DNA of 64,000 nt. Origin: Desulfotruncus arcticus DSM 17038 (GTDB taxonomy: Bacteria > Bacillota > Desulfotomaculia > Desulfotomaculales > Desulfallaceae). Every line of letters starts with the position of its first letter. The first letter of the stretch is position 1. Of this stretch, positions 24,956 to 34,281 are shown in pieces. The notes beneath the pieces were generated by a model. That model saw only the letters and a list, made by a program, of their open reading frames with translations. It was not told where the DNA came from and did no database searches. The stretch is taken from the NCBI RefSeq assembly GCF_900113335.1, contig NZ_FOOX01000002.1, positions 85,350 to 149,349 on the forward strand, read 5' to 3'. A program made the translations under genes and the position numbers.

Positions 24956-26389
24956 TTGCTATCGTCTGCGTTAATAAAGCGGAATGGACGAAACCTAAAA
25001 CAGCAAATAGTTGTCAAGAAAGAAGATGAAAAAGTGAAGCCGGCTAAAGCAATAAAAACTCCAGCTGTCTTTTTGCTAATGTTCATGGTACTAATGCTGT
25101 TGCTAATCCAGACGGGCTGCGGCAGTAATTCAAAAAATAACGGGGCAACTCCAACTCCTCCCACCCAACCCAAAAGCTCCGAAGCCGGCTTGCCGCAAGC
25201 CGACCCGGGGGCATTCAAAGGACAGGGACTGCTGGCATTTGTCTGGGACAACTTGCTCTACGTTCTTGACGGGGATAGCGGCGACCTCACCAAGCTGAGT
25301 GACGCCGGTCGGGCCGGAGAGCCAATGTGGTCCCCGGACGGGCAATGGCTGGCATATATTGGGTACAGCGACGCTCAGATGGACGACGGTAAACTCTTCA
25401 TCGTCAAGCCGGACGGAAGCCGGTCATACGAGGTAAATGGTCTGCCACTGCCGGTTAATTCGAATGAAATTTCCTGGCTGCCCGCTTCCGACGTTCTTGT
25501 TGTCGCCTTTAACGGGCAAGGGTTATATATGGTCCGCCCCGGTGATACTCCCGATAAAGTTAACGATAACCCGGGTGTCTTGTCACCCGACGGCAAAACC
25601 ATAGCCTTTGTAAAAACATTACCCTATGATGAAAAGCATCCTGAAAATCGCAGCGATGCCTTATATGTTGTTCCGGTAGCCGGGAAAGAGCCTGTTCAGC
25701 TGTATGTGGCCAGGGAAAACGGTATCTGCAGCACTGGTTGGTGGCCTGATAGTAAAGGGTTGCTTTTCCGGATTGACCCCATGCATTCGGCCTCCATCAT
25801 GGCCGATGGCGTGGGACTTTACAGTTTACCGCTGACAGGTGGAGAACCACAGCTGCTTACCACTTCTTTAAATCATCCTGAATGGCTTTCCTGGTCGCCG
25901 GATGGAAGCAAACTGCTTGCTGTAAAAGGTACCGGGCGGGAGATTTGGCTGAATAAATCACTTGCGGTATGCGATGTTAAAACAGGGGAAAGTATTGATT
26001 TACCCCAGAGTCCCGGCACAGTCTCCCTTGATCCGGACTGGTCCCCCGACGGAAAATACATTACGTATGTGCAAGCTGCTGAGCCGAAGGAGGATATATC
26101 AAGCGCCGCGGGAGTTGCTTCATGGGAACGCACACGAGCCCTTTGGGTGGCGGATGCCGATGGTAAAAACGCCCGTCAGATAAAGGAGGCCGGAACAGGT
26201 ATTAAACGCCCGCTTTGGTCCCGGGATGGTGCTCATATTGTATATCTGAAGGATAATTCCGTCTGGCTGGTCGATCTCAGTGGTGGAAGCCCGGTTAAAA
26301 TCATAGGAACTTTTCCTGATGCCACCGACTCTTTTGGCTACTATGGCTACGTTTCCTGGTCTAATATTTTAGCCTTGTATAGAAAGTGA
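24956..26389 (+). CDS. TolB-like beta-propeller lipoprotein
   Basis: A 477-residue envelope protein. A long, positively charged N-terminus precedes a hydrophobic signal segment (residues 37-53) ending LLLIQTGC, a lipobox. The rest is a PD40/WD40-like propeller with repeated blades such as MWSPDGQWLAYIG, LSPDGKTIAFV, SWSPDGSKLLAV, DWSPDGKYITYV and LWSRDGAHIVYL. These proteins bind other proteins or peptidoglycan; the partner here is unknown. The start is uncertain: the frame opens at TTG 24956 without a ribosome site. Fragments of this gene recur at 11982-12130 and 27552-27640. Confidence 0.8.
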   Translation: MLSSALIKRNGRNLKQQIVVKKEDEKVKPAKAIKTPAVFLLMFMVLMLLLIQTGCGSNSKNNGATPTPPTQPKSSEAGLPQADPGAFKGQGLLAFVWDNLLYVLDGDSGDLTKLSDAGRAGEPMWSPDGQWLAYIGYSDAQMDDGKLFIVKPDGSRSYEVNGLPLPVNSNEISWLPASDVLVVAFNGQGLYMVRPGDTPDKVNDNPGVLSPDGKTIAFVKTLPYDEKHPENRSDALYVVPVAGKEPVQLYVARENGICSTGWWPDSKGLLFRIDPMHSASIMADGVGLYSLPLTGGEPQLLTTSLNHPEWLSWSPDGSKLLAVKGTGREIWLNKSLAVCDVKTGESIDLPQSPGTVSLDPDWSPDGKYITYVQAAEPKEDISSAAGVASWERTRALWVADADGKNARQIKEAGTGIKRPLWSRDGAHIVYLKDNSVWLVDLSGGSPVKIIGTFPDATDSFGYYGYVSWSNILALYRK

Positions 26390-26518
26390 TCAACGCATTT
26401 CCTTACGAAGCTATAGGTATTGAACATTAATTACGGAGAATTGGGGCACTTCAATAGTTGTATCCGATTATCCTGAAGTGAAAATTAGATTAAAATAAAG
26501 TTTCACGAATGCAGAATA

Positions 26519-26554
26519 GGGTCTACCATGATAATTGTAAGCCATGGTAGACCC
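26519..26554 (+). promoter_or_regulatory. Perfect 12-bp inverted repeat upstream of EFR1 gene
   Basis: GGGTCTACCATG (26519-26530) and CATGGTAGACCC (26543-26554) form a perfect stem with a 12-base loop, about 50 bases before the EFR1 start. No T tract follows, so it could be a protein site, a leader hairpin, or the terminator of the upstream gene. Confidence 0.45.
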
Positions 26555-26602
26555 CTAAGCTCTCCGCAAGTTGAAATTTGTCGAAATAGGGAATGGTGTT
26601 TA

Positions 26603-27493
26603 ATGAGAGTTCTTATTCTTTATTTTAGTGGAACAGGTAATACTGATTATGTCGCAAAATATTTGCAGAGGAAGTTAGCAATTCTTTCAGTTGATTCAGA
26701 CTTAGGCTCAATTGAAAATATATTACCAGAGGAGAGTACTGAATTTGACTTGCTTATAATTGGGTTCCCGATCTATGCAGGGGCGCCTCCAGTATTTTTT
26801 CAACAATATCTTAATTTGTTGCCCAATGTGAATCAAAAAGGGATATTTGTATTTTGTACAAGAGCTATGTTTGCGGGACATGCAATTAACGATGTTTATG
26901 AACAGTTAGGCCGTAAAGGCTATATCCCTTTAGACTATAAAATCATAGGAATGCCTGGGTCAGATGGGCTTCCATTCGTGAGTGAAAGCTCAAAATATGT
27001 ACAAAAAGCATTAAACAAAGATTATAGCGATATAAAGGAAATCAATGAATTTGCTGAAAGAATAGCTTATGTGATTGGTGAGATAAACCGGGGTAAAACT
27101 GTTGCTGCTATGAGGAGACGGGCACCCAGAGGAATTCCGCTGCTGAATACAATATTTCAATTACTTTGGGACTTTGGATATAAATTTGCTGAAAAGAAAA
27201 TTAAAACCGGGTTTTGGGCAGATGAAAAGTGCGTTCAGTGTGGGCTTTGTGTTAGACAGTGTCCATCAAAAAACATATCCTTAATAAATGGTTCTGTTAC
27301 CTTTAATACACGTTGTTATATGTGCATGAGATGCATTAACCAATGTCCAGAAGAAGCGATACAAATAGGGAAAGGTACGGTAAATAAGTTTCGATGGAAA
27401 GGACCAACTGGATATTTCAGGCCTGAAAGTAAAGAATTCTTTGAAAAAAAATATCCGGAAGACAATCGTCCTAGAAAAGCTGGGCGTGTTTGA
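26603..27493 (+). CDS. EFR1 family flavodoxin-ferredoxin fusion protein
   Basis: A 296-residue electron carrier. Residues 1-150 are a flavodoxin-like domain (LYFSGTGNTDYVAKYL binds the FMN phosphate; IIGFPIYAGAPP). The C-terminal part has two 4Fe-4S motifs, CVQCGLCVRQCP and CYMCMRCINQCP. The ATG at 26603 gives the standard family start MRVLILYFSG; the frame stays open upstream to a GTG-less region without a better site. EFR1 proteins are common in anaerobic Clostridia, but their partners are not established. Stands alone here. Confidence 0.87.
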   Translation: MRVLILYFSGTGNTDYVAKYLQRKLAILSVDSDLGSIENILPEESTEFDLLIIGFPIYAGAPPVFFQQYLNLLPNVNQKGIFVFCTRAMFAGHAINDVYEQLGRKGYIPLDYKIIGMPGSDGLPFVSESSKYVQKALNKDYSDIKEINEFAERIAYVIGEINRGKTVAAMRRRAPRGIPLLNTIFQLLWDFGYKFAEKKIKTGFWADEKCVQCGLCVRQCPSKNISLINGSVTFNTRCYMCMRCINQCPEEAIQIGKGTVNKFRWKGPTGYFRPESKEFFEKKYPEDNRPRKAGRV

Positions 27494-27551
27494 GTGCGTG
27501 GTGAGTTAAGGATGACCGGGGCACGCAAAGCCTTATTTGCTGCCCATGCCG

Positions 27552-27640
27552 TTGCCCTTAGCGGGCAAGGGTTATATATGGTCAGGCCCGGCACAGTCTC
27601 CCTTGATCCGGACTGGCCACCAGACGGAAAATAGAGTATG
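27552..27640 (+). pseudogene. Chimeric fragment of the beta-propeller lipoprotein gene
   Basis: The left part matches 25506-25540 (GGGCAAGGGTTATATATGG) and the right part matches 26011-26055 (CACAGTCTCCCTTGATCC). In the parent these lie about 470 bases apart. Both parents contain CCCGG at the junction, and the copy has it once, so a deletion between short repeats is the simplest explanation. No protein is encoded. Confidence 0.75.
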
Positions 27641-27664
27641 TATAGTAAGACCTTATTAGGAAAG

Positions 27665-27692
27665 AAAGCCAACCGGAAACCCGGCTGGCTTT
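27665..27692 (-). terminator. Flagellin gene terminator
   Basis: AAAGCCAACCGG (27665-27676) pairs with CCGGCTGGCTTT (27681-27692) with a G-U pair, and TTTCTTTCC follows on the minus strand. It lies 16 bases after the flagellin stop. Confidence 0.85.
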
Positions 27693-27707
27693 CGAATTGT
27701 TAAATGA

Positions 27708-28664
27708 TTAACGCAGAAGCTGCAGTACGTTTTGAGGCTGCTGGTTGGCTTGCGCCAGCATAGCTTGCGCGGCCTGGGAGAGGATGTTGTTCTTGGTGAA
27801 CTCTATCATTTCCTTGGCCATATCTACGTCGCGGATACGACTTTCGGCAGCAGTTAGATTTTCAGATGATGTGCCCAAGTTGTTGATGGTGTGTTCCAAA
27901 CGGTTCTGGAAAGCACCTAACTTAGATCGTTCTGCGGAGACTGTTTCAATTGCGTTATTGATAACTTTAACAGCTGCTGTGGCGTTATCGTGAGTGGAGA
28001 CATCCAGGGCAAATTCAACTGCTATATCATCTGTGCCGTTAGTAACTGATTGGGTAGATGTCCAGGCTACAGCATATTGTTTTCCTTCCACTTCAACAGT
28101 CTGGCCTGCAGTTCCTGTATTGGAGGTTACTCCGAGGGCATTCGCTCTCATGTCATTAACGTCCAGAGACATACTCTGACCTGTGTTGGCACCAATCTGC
28201 ATCCGGGTCCTATAACCATCTCCCGCTTTAGTGGTGTAGGATAGGGTTGGGGCATTTGCGGATTCCTGACCTTCTTTTTGGGTCAGAGTCACTTCTGCTC
28301 CGGATGCTGTTACTGTATACTGGGCATTCAGTGTGGCATCAGCCTCGATGGCTTCTTTTAGGGCCGCAGCTGTTTCTGTTTCATTTCCGCCGGTGGCCAG
28401 GATCAGTTTCTGGTTGTCAATGGTGACAGTTGAACCAGCCTTCAAAGCACTCATTTGGAATTTATATTTTCCTGCTGTTGCATCGCCTTTTACATCCGGA
28501 TCAGTTAGATTATCGCCAGTTGCTTTTGTAGCATTCTCAGTCAGAGCGATACTGTTACCGGAAGATGCGGCAGTAAACCGATCTCCTAAAACAGCATGAT
28601 CGTTAATAGCAGCTATAATGCTTGCCGCCGTTGCATCAGCATCTGCTCCAACGGAAATCATCAC
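27708..28664 (-). CDS. Flagellin, C-terminal part after frameshift
   Basis: This frame holds repeat six (from its middle), repeat seven and the complete conserved flagellin C-terminus: ERSKLGAFQNRLEHTINNL, ESRIRDVDMAKEMIEFTKNN, and the end QNVLQLLR that forms the D0 helix. The nominal GTG start has no ribosome site; the segment is the continuation of 28636-31158. Reading must move by one base near 28655. Two missing bases would restore the repeat pattern F-x-V-G-A, while one extra base would give F-V-G-A. With the shift repaired the protein would be about 1,150 residues. Confidence 0.85.
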   Translation of the reverse strand: MMISVGADADATAASIIAAINDHAVLGDRFTAASSGNSIALTENATKATGDNLTDPDVKGDATAGKYKFQMSALKAGSTVTIDNQKLILATGGNETETAAALKEAIEADATLNAQYTVTASGAEVTLTQKEGQESANAPTLSYTTKAGDGYRTRMQIGANTGQSMSLDVNDMRANALGVTSNTGTAGQTVEVEGKQYAVAWTSTQSVTNGTDDIAVEFALDVSTHDNATAAVKVINNAIETVSAERSKLGAFQNRLEHTINNLGTSSENLTAAESRIRDVDMAKEMIEFTKNNILSQAAQAMLAQANQQPQNVLQLLR

Positions 28665-30355
28665 CGGCTACAAGGGTTGTTCCATTAATAGCTAGTTTGT
28701 CACCATCTGCAAAATTGGCTTCCACATCAAAGGTATAAACGCTTTGAACTTCCTGAACCAAGTCCAGAGATGGGTCAGTTAGATTACTTCCGGTTGCCGC
28801 ACCATTGTCTTCATATAGCCTGATTTCATATGTCGGGTTTAATGGGTCTGTGTTGTCTGTTAGCTTACTGGCGGTAAATCTAGCGCTGGTGGCGTTTCCT
28901 GCATCATTAAGTGCGATAATTAAATTATCGGTAGTAGCTCCAAGATCAGCACCTATATTAAACTCACCATTTGCGGTATCAGCTCCACCGGTCTTTGCTG
29001 TAAACTCAACACCACCAATGGTAATCTTGTCTCCATCTGAGAAGTTGGACGTGATTGCAAATTTGAAGTCTCCTCTAACTTCGCCTACGGCACTTGTAGC
29101 ACTTACAGTCAAAGCTGAACCGGATGCTTGTCCCGCTTTTTCTATGACTGTAAAATCAGAGCCTGCCAAAGCAATGGAGTAGTGGTCATCCAGTGTTGCG
29201 TTTGCTTCCATAGCTGCCTTCAGGTTGGCGGCAGTTGCGTCGGTATTAGCCCCTACTTCAAAGGTAGTTGCCGTATTGTCAGCGCCACCATTTGACGCAA
29301 CTGCCGTAAATTCCTGCCCACCGATGGTGATTTTTTCACCGACAGCAAAATTAGCTACTAATGAGAATGTGTACTCCCCTTGAACTTCATCCACCTGATC
29401 GACTGTAGGTGAAGCGAGGTTAATTCCTTCTGCCTGGCCGACACTCTCTGTCAAGGTAATACGGTTGTTGCCAAAAGCACCGGAACCAACAGCGGCATTG
29501 TCGTATTTTGTGCTAAGAGTGCCGTTTAGATCAATGGCTGCTGCCAGGTTGGATGCAGTTGCTGCCTCATCTCCTCCGATTAAGAATTGCGTACCTGTGT
29601 TTACATTGACTCCATCATCCTCGACCGCTGTGAACTCCTGTCCGTCAATAGTGATTTTGTCTCCGACAGAGAAATTGTCTTTGATTTCAAAGGAGTAGAC
29701 ACCCTGAACTTCGGCAACATCAGTTTTTGTTACTGCCGCCAGGTCATTGCCAGTGGCCGCTGTCTCTGTCAGCGTGATGGTATCATTGTAGACTCCGGTA
29801 CCTACTGTAGCCGCATTGAAACCACCTAGAGCTGCTTGACCATCCCCGCCATCAATTCTAGCAGCGTTTATAGCATCTCTTAATTTTTCTGCTGTTTCTA
29901 CAACAGTGGCTCCAATCTCAAATTGGGTATTGGTATTTCCACCACCAGCAGCAGCTGTAAATGAATAGCCATTGATTTCGATTGTCTGACCAGCTGCAAA
30001 GTTGGTGGCGATTTCAAAACGATATTCACCTACTTGAGCCGCTACTTGAGTAATAGCAGAAGCGTTCATAGCACCTGCGTTAGCATCGACTTGAGGACCA
30101 GCTGCGTCAGTGAATATTATCAGGTTGTTGTCAGCATAGCCACCACCGTCATAAGATGGATCATTATCAGTGAGGTTATAAGTTGTGCCGCCGTCAACAT
30201 AAGTATCGCCACCGGCATCAATGGCGGCCATAATGTTATCTCTTGTTTCTGTAATGGTAGCGCCGACTGTAAAATCTGTACCTGCTTCAAAAGTCTGAGT
30301 TCCAATCGTGATTGTATCTCCAGCAGTAAAGTTGTCTGTAATCTCAATACCATAA
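28210..30355 (-). repeat. Seven tandem flagellin-IN-like domain repeats
   Basis: The middle of the flagellin consists of seven copies of a unit of about 95-110 residues. Each begins with an aromatic strand and N-F-x-x-G-D-x-I-T-I-x-G-x-x-F (for example FEIKDNFSVGDKITIDGQEF and FAITSNFSDGDKITIGGVEF), has F-x-[VI]-G-A and a helix [TA]-A-x-x-L-x-x-A-[IM], and ends in a variable Ser/Thr-rich stretch. The pattern fits the flagellin hook-IN motif family. The units differ enough to show that the array is old. Confidence 0.8.
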
Positions 30356-31158
30356 GTGGCTGTATGAGTAGCGTCACCTGCTATTATCTCCGTCAATTCC
30401 ATGACACCGGTTCCCTGCAGCACACTATTTTGTGAAATTTCAAAATCACCGATTGTTCCAGCATTAGCCGCCTTTACACTACCTGTATCCACCCTGAACA
30501 ATTGGATATCACCAATTCCAGCCACGACACTACCTGTAGTCTCATTTGGCTGGCTTATTCCGCCTACTGGCGAACCTGCAGCAGCCACACTATCAGTAGT
30601 AACTGTTACTGCACTTATAGCAGTCTCACTTGCCTTGACGCTATTAGTAACAACATCTACTGCGCTAACCTCTCCGGTAGGAGTTATTTCCGCCATACTG
30701 GCAGTTTCTATGCTGTAACGAATATTAGCAGTCCGGCTGGTTCCACCGTCCAACAGTTTCATTGTGTTGAACTCGGTGGTGTTACCGATACGGTTAATCT
30801 CCGAGGTTAACTGGTTGATTTCCTTCTGAATCTCTTCACGGTCGATGTCCACGTTGGTATCACTTGCTGCCTGGGTTGCTAATCCGCGCATCCGCTGCAA
30901 GATGGAATGGGTTTCATTTAACCCACCTTCTGCTGTTTGAATCAACGATATGGCATCCTGGGCGTTCCGGCTGGCTTGATCCAATCCACGAATCTGAGCA
31001 CGCATCTTTTCACTGATGGCCAGACCTGCAGCGTCGTCCCCTGCTTTGTTGATCCGCTGGCCGGAAGATAACTTTTCTAATGCTTTGCTGCCTTGTAAGT
31101 TGTTGTTGCTCAACTGACGATACGTGTTAAGTGCTGCTATGTTATGATTAATTATCAT
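28636..31158 (-). CDS. fliC: Flagellin, N-terminal part of a giant flagellin (frameshifted)
   Basis: The start has AAGGAGG seven bases upstream. Residues 1-145 are the canonical D0/D1 flagellin domain (MIINHNIAALNTYRQLSNNN, KLSSGQRINKAGDDAAGLAI, EINRIGNTTEFNTMKLLDG). After a Ser/Thr/Val-rich spacer with repeated SVKA..T motifs come repeats one to six. The frame ends at TGA 28636-28638 after GDDFRWSRC, in the middle of repeat six, and the remaining third continues in another frame (27708-28664). Standard bacterial flagellins have 270-500 residues, so even unbroken this is very large. Whether the shift is a real mutation, a phase-variation state or a read error cannot be decided here. Confidence 0.88.
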   Translation of the reverse strand: MIINHNIAALNTYRQLSNNNLQGSKALEKLSSGQRINKAGDDAAGLAISEKMRAQIRGLDQASRNAQDAISLIQTAEGGLNETHSILQRMRGLATQAASDTNVDIDREEIQKEINQLTSEINRIGNTTEFNTMKLLDGGTSRTANIRYSIETASMAEITPTGEVSAVDVVTNSVKASETAISAVTVTTDSVAAAGSPVGGISQPNETTGSVVAGIGDIQLFRVDTGSVKAANAGTIGDFEISQNSVLQGTGVMELTEIIAGDATHTATYGIEITDNFTAGDTITIGTQTFEAGTDFTVGATITETRDNIMAAIDAGGDTYVDGGTTYNLTDNDPSYDGGGYADNNLIIFTDAAGPQVDANAGAMNASAITQVAAQVGEYRFEIATNFAAGQTIEINGYSFTAAAGGGNTNTQFEIGATVVETAEKLRDAINAARIDGGDGQAALGGFNAATVGTGVYNDTITLTETAATGNDLAAVTKTDVAEVQGVYSFEIKDNFSVGDKITIDGQEFTAVEDDGVNVNTGTQFLIGGDEAATASNLAAAIDLNGTLSTKYDNAAVGSGAFGNNRITLTESVGQAEGINLASPTVDQVDEVQGEYTFSLVANFAVGEKITIGGQEFTAVASNGGADNTATTFEVGANTDATAANLKAAMEANATLDDHYSIALAGSDFTVIEKAGQASGSALTVSATSAVGEVRGDFKFAITSNFSDGDKITIGGVEFTAKTGGADTANGEFNIGADLGATTDNLIIALNDAGNATSARFTASKLTDNTDPLNPTYEIRLYEDNGAATGSNLTDPSLDLVQEVQSVYTFDVEANFADGDKLAINGTTLVAGDDFRWSRC

Positions 31159-31233
31159 AAAAATACCTCCTTGTTGTTTTGCTTAAGTGGACTTCCATTT
31201 CCACTATGTGGTTATTTATAACAAGCCTATGGC

Positions 31234-31259
31234 CACTCGGCTTAAGAAATACCAGTTAA
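31234..31259 (-). promoter_or_regulatory. Sigma-28-like flagellin promoter candidate
   Basis: On the minus strand TTAA (31256-31259) and GCCGAGTG (31234-31241) are spaced by 14 bases, near the sigma-28 consensus TAAA-N15-GCCGATAA, about 75 bases before the flagellin ATG. Five of eight bases of the -10 match in a row. The group II intron ends only about 40 bases further upstream. Confidence 0.4.
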
Positions 31260-31782
31260 TTAATATGATAGGCACATACAATATAATGTTGGAAGGGTGC
31301 GAGCTGCGAAGCAGCACGCAAATGCGTGTTGTTTCCTCTTGAAAATGGAGGCGACTCTGTTTTCATTAGTAAGCTAATAATATACAGTAGGGAAATCCTC
31401 TCAGGTAATACCTAACCAGTAGCCTGTACCTAGTCCTTGGAACCGAAATGGTAACATTAGGTTTAAGCGTAGGACGGGGAGCAAACGAGCCGAAATGAAA
31501 GTGAAGCTATTGAGCCACGAAATCATTATCTAAATGAAGAGGTCGATACTGTCCTTACGGTAGCAGACAACATCATACAAATCGTAATGGTGAGACTTGC
31601 ATGACTCTTCCGGGGTCTGAGGGCTTGGCGAGTTTGATGATAAGTATGTTATTAGAACAGATGAGATCCTATAATGTCTGAGAAATCAGTATGCGAAATC
31701 AAGTAAGGGAACGAGCAAGATGAGCAAATGCATTATAGGAAGTCCGACTAACTCATAGTACCGGAGAAGTTTGTGAAAGCAA

Positions 31783-33168
31783 ATGGAGGGAAGGGGTTAT
31801 CACAACATAGCTTCAAGTAAACGTATGATATTGCAGACAGGAGAGCTGAAGAACATTATTAACGGGTTACTTGGAATACGATTCAATGTAGAAAAGGCTA
31901 GAATTGATGGGAAGGTTCAAAACCTTGCTTCCTATATCAATGAAAAGACGCTGATAGACAGCCATAAGGAAATGGACGGAAGGAAAGCAAAGGGAATTGA
32001 TGGGGTGGCAAAGGAAGATTATTCTGTTAACTTAGAAGCAAACGTAAAACATTTGGTAAAACGAATGAAAAGCGGAAGCTATAAGCCAGAACCTGTAAGG
32101 AGAGTGTACATTTCAAAAGACGGAAGCAATAAAATGAGACCGTTGGGGATATCATGCTATGAAGATAAATTAGTTGAAAACATCATAGCACAGATATTAA
32201 CTATGGTATATGAGCCGAAGTTCTATAATGAATCCTTTGGATTCAGACCAAACAGGAGTTGCCATCAAGCGGTCAGAGAAATCATAGAAGATGTACAATA
32301 CCATAAGGTCAATTACATCGTGGAAGCAGATATAAAATGTTTCTTTGATAACGTAGACCATGAATGGCTGATAAAGTTCTTGGAACATGATATAGCAGAT
32401 AAGAAATTCATAGAGATAATAAGAAAGTTCCTAAAATCTGGAATCATGGAAGATGGCAAATATTTAGAAAGTGAACAAGGCACTCCGCAGGGAAACGGAG
32501 CTTCACCGATACTTGCGAACATATATCTGCATTACGTATTGGACAACTGGTTCGGTGTGATAGTAAAACGACAGTGTCAAGGTGAGGCATATTTAATCAG
32601 ATACTGCGATGATTTTGTATGTTGCTTTTAAAACAAATGGGAAGCGGAAGTATTTTATCAAAGGCTGATAGAGAGATTTAAGAAGTTTGGATTGGAATTA
32701 GCCTTAGAGAAAACGAAGATATTGGAATTCGGAAGGTTTGCCAGACGGAACAGAAAGAAACGAGGATTAGGGAAACCGGAGACTTTTGACTTCCTAGGAT
32801 TTACATTCTACTGTAGCGAAAATGGGAAAAAAGAGTTCTTTCGCTGCAAGGTTAAGACGAGCAAGAAGAAATTTAGAAGCAAAGTCAAGGCAATAAAAGA
32901 GTGGATAAAGAATAATCGAATAATGCCTGTTGGTGAATTGATTAAGAAAATTAATCAGAAACTAAGGGGACACTATCAGTATTATGGAGTTACCGATAAT
33001 ACAAGAGGTGTGAAGAGTTACCTGAATGTAGTCAAATGGCTGCTGTTTAAATGGCTTAATAAAAGAGGTCAAAGAAGAAGTTACACACTTGATACATTCT
33101 TTAATGGACTGTTGAAAACTCTTCCGTTATTAGAACCGACTATAAAAGTTAGCTTATTCTATAGATGA
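31783..33168 (+). pseudogene. ltrA: Group II intron reverse transcriptase/maturase, interrupted by one stop codon
   Basis: One frame runs from the ATG at 31783 to 33168 except for a TAA at 32629-32631. The first part has the RT domains (GIDGVAKEDY, RPLGISCYEDKLVE, FGFRPNRSCHQA, GTPQGNGASPILANIYLHYV) and the active-site YCDD at 32602-32613. The second part has the maturase domain X (FGRFARRNRKKRGLGK, HYQYYGVTDNTRGVKSY). The next codons, NKWEAEV, are the usual continuation, so a CAA to TAA change (Gln to stop) is likely. An ATG at about 31827 may be the true start. No HNH endonuclease domain follows. Confidence 0.85.
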
Positions 33169-33185
33169 TGAGAATATGATGTGAA

Positions 33186-33218
33186 GAGCCGTATGCCTTA
33201 ATAGGGCACGTACGGTTC
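33186..33218 (+). ncRNA. Group II intron domain V
   Basis: GAGCCGTATGCC and GGGCACGTACGGTTC form the canonical domain V stem with the catalytic AGC triad and bulge. The loop is TTAATA where most introns have a GNRA tetraloop, and the element is one base shorter than the usual 34. Confidence 0.85.
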
Positions 33219-33255
33219 CGTCGAGGAGTATGGGCGGAAACGCCCATGCTTACTC

Positions 33256-33567
33256 AAGAATAACAATCCCTATACCTTTAACTAAAAAAAGAATAAAAGA
33301 ATTAAAAAAGAGGCTAGAATTTTAATATAGTTCAGCATCTTGTTGAGTTTGTTAAAAAGATTCAGTCTACATTGTGAGAGCAATATGCTATGGGAGGCGA
33401 TTATATAGATAGACTGCTGTTAATTTTGGCATTAAAAATATACACAATATTCCTGATGAAAACGCAATGGTGTGTGAATTAGTTCCGGAAGCATTGTATG
33501 GAATTAGCGGAACAACTGATTTGTAGAGTCTTTTCCTCTGTGAAACTAGTTTTTGGGGGCGGTGTCT
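33256..33567. other. Intergenic region with a short coding-like remnant
   Basis: An AT-rich region follows the intron. The plus strand 33425-33526 is open and reads NIPDENAMVCELVPEALYGI, ending SGTTDL and TAG. It has no start or ribosome site, and looks like the tail of a lost gene; I could not identify the family. No promoter is evident. Confidence 0.35.
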
Positions 33568-34281
33568 ATGGACCATTATCAAACAATAAAAGGCGAACTG
33601 CAGCAGTATGCGGATAAAGAAAAGGCGGCATTCCTGCCCAAATTTTTTAAAGCCGGCCCTGATGGTTATGGTGCTGGTGATGTATTTATCGGAGTTACGG
33701 TGCCAAATCAGCGGAAAGTGGCCAAAAAGTATTATCAACAGTTACCGTTGGATGTTGTGGAACAACTGCTGCACGAACCCGTACATGAGTACCGGTTAAC
33801 GTCGTTATTCATGCTGGTGTATAAATATGAGAAGCTGAAAACCGATGCGGAAAAGAAAGCAATAGTAGATTTATACCTGGCCAATACTGCTTACATTAAC
33901 AACTGGGATTTGGTTGACTCCTCGGCGGACAAGATTCTCGGCGCTTACTTGCTGGACAGGAAAAAAAATATCCTGTACGAGTTTGCCGAATCAAGCGACC
34001 TTTGGCAACAGAGAATGGCGGTAATTGCCACCTTTCACTTCATCAAGCAAAACCGATACGATGATACGTTAAAAATTGCCGTTATACTGCTGCCCCACAG
34101 GCATGATCTCATTCATAAAGCAGTAGGCTGGATGTTAAGGGAGATTGGCAACAGGGACTTTGCGGTGGAATTCAACTTTCTCAAACAGCACTACAGGCAA
34201 ATGCCCCGTACAATGCTGCGCTATGCCATAGAGAAATTTCCCGAAGACCTGCGGCAGCAGTTCTTGAAAGGTTTGGTTTAA
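33568..34281 (+). CDS. alkD: DNA alkylation repair protein, AlkD-like
   Basis: A 237-residue helical repeat protein, the same length as characterised AlkD glycosylases that excise N3- and N7-alkylated bases without flipping them. Conserved points are the opening helix, GVTVPNQRKVAKKYY, the NNWDLVDSSADKILG segment with the catalytic Asp and Trp, and HKAVGWMLREIG with the active-site Trp and Arg. I chose the ATG at 33568 with GGGGGCGGTG upstream; a TTG at 33553 is in frame. It stands alone after the group II intron. Confidence 0.88.
   Translation: MDHYQTIKGELQQYADKEKAAFLPKFFKAGPDGYGAGDVFIGVTVPNQRKVAKKYYQQLPLDVVEQLLHEPVHEYRLTSLFMLVYKYEKLKTDAEKKAIVDLYLANTAYINNWDLVDSSADKILGAYLLDRKKNILYEFAESSDLWQQRMAVIATFHFIKQNRYDDTLKIAVILLPHRHDLIHKAVGWMLREIGNRDFAVEFNFLKQHYRQMPRTMLRYAIEKFPEDLRQQFLKGLV

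Larger units (their letters stand above)
31297..33255 (+). mobile_element. Group II intron (retroelement), maturase inactivated
   Basis: The left end GTGCGAG at 31297 is the group II 5' consensus. About 480 bases of RNA structure follow, then the reverse transcriptase/maturase frame (31783-33168), domain V (33186-33218), and a domain VI hairpin GGGCGGAAACGCCC near 33232. The right end is close to 33255. The element lies outside any gene, upstream of and antisense to the flagellin. The maturase has an internal stop, so it may now depend on another copy for splicing and movement. Its insertion is not flanked by repeats, as expected for retrohoming. Confidence 0.88.

Noticed and set aside
28805..30718. 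Several open frames antisense to the flagellin repeats, 80-130 codons
   Set aside because: They mirror the Ala/Thr/Ser/Val-rich coding strand, lack ribosome sites, and have no recognisable domain. Shadows of the real gene.
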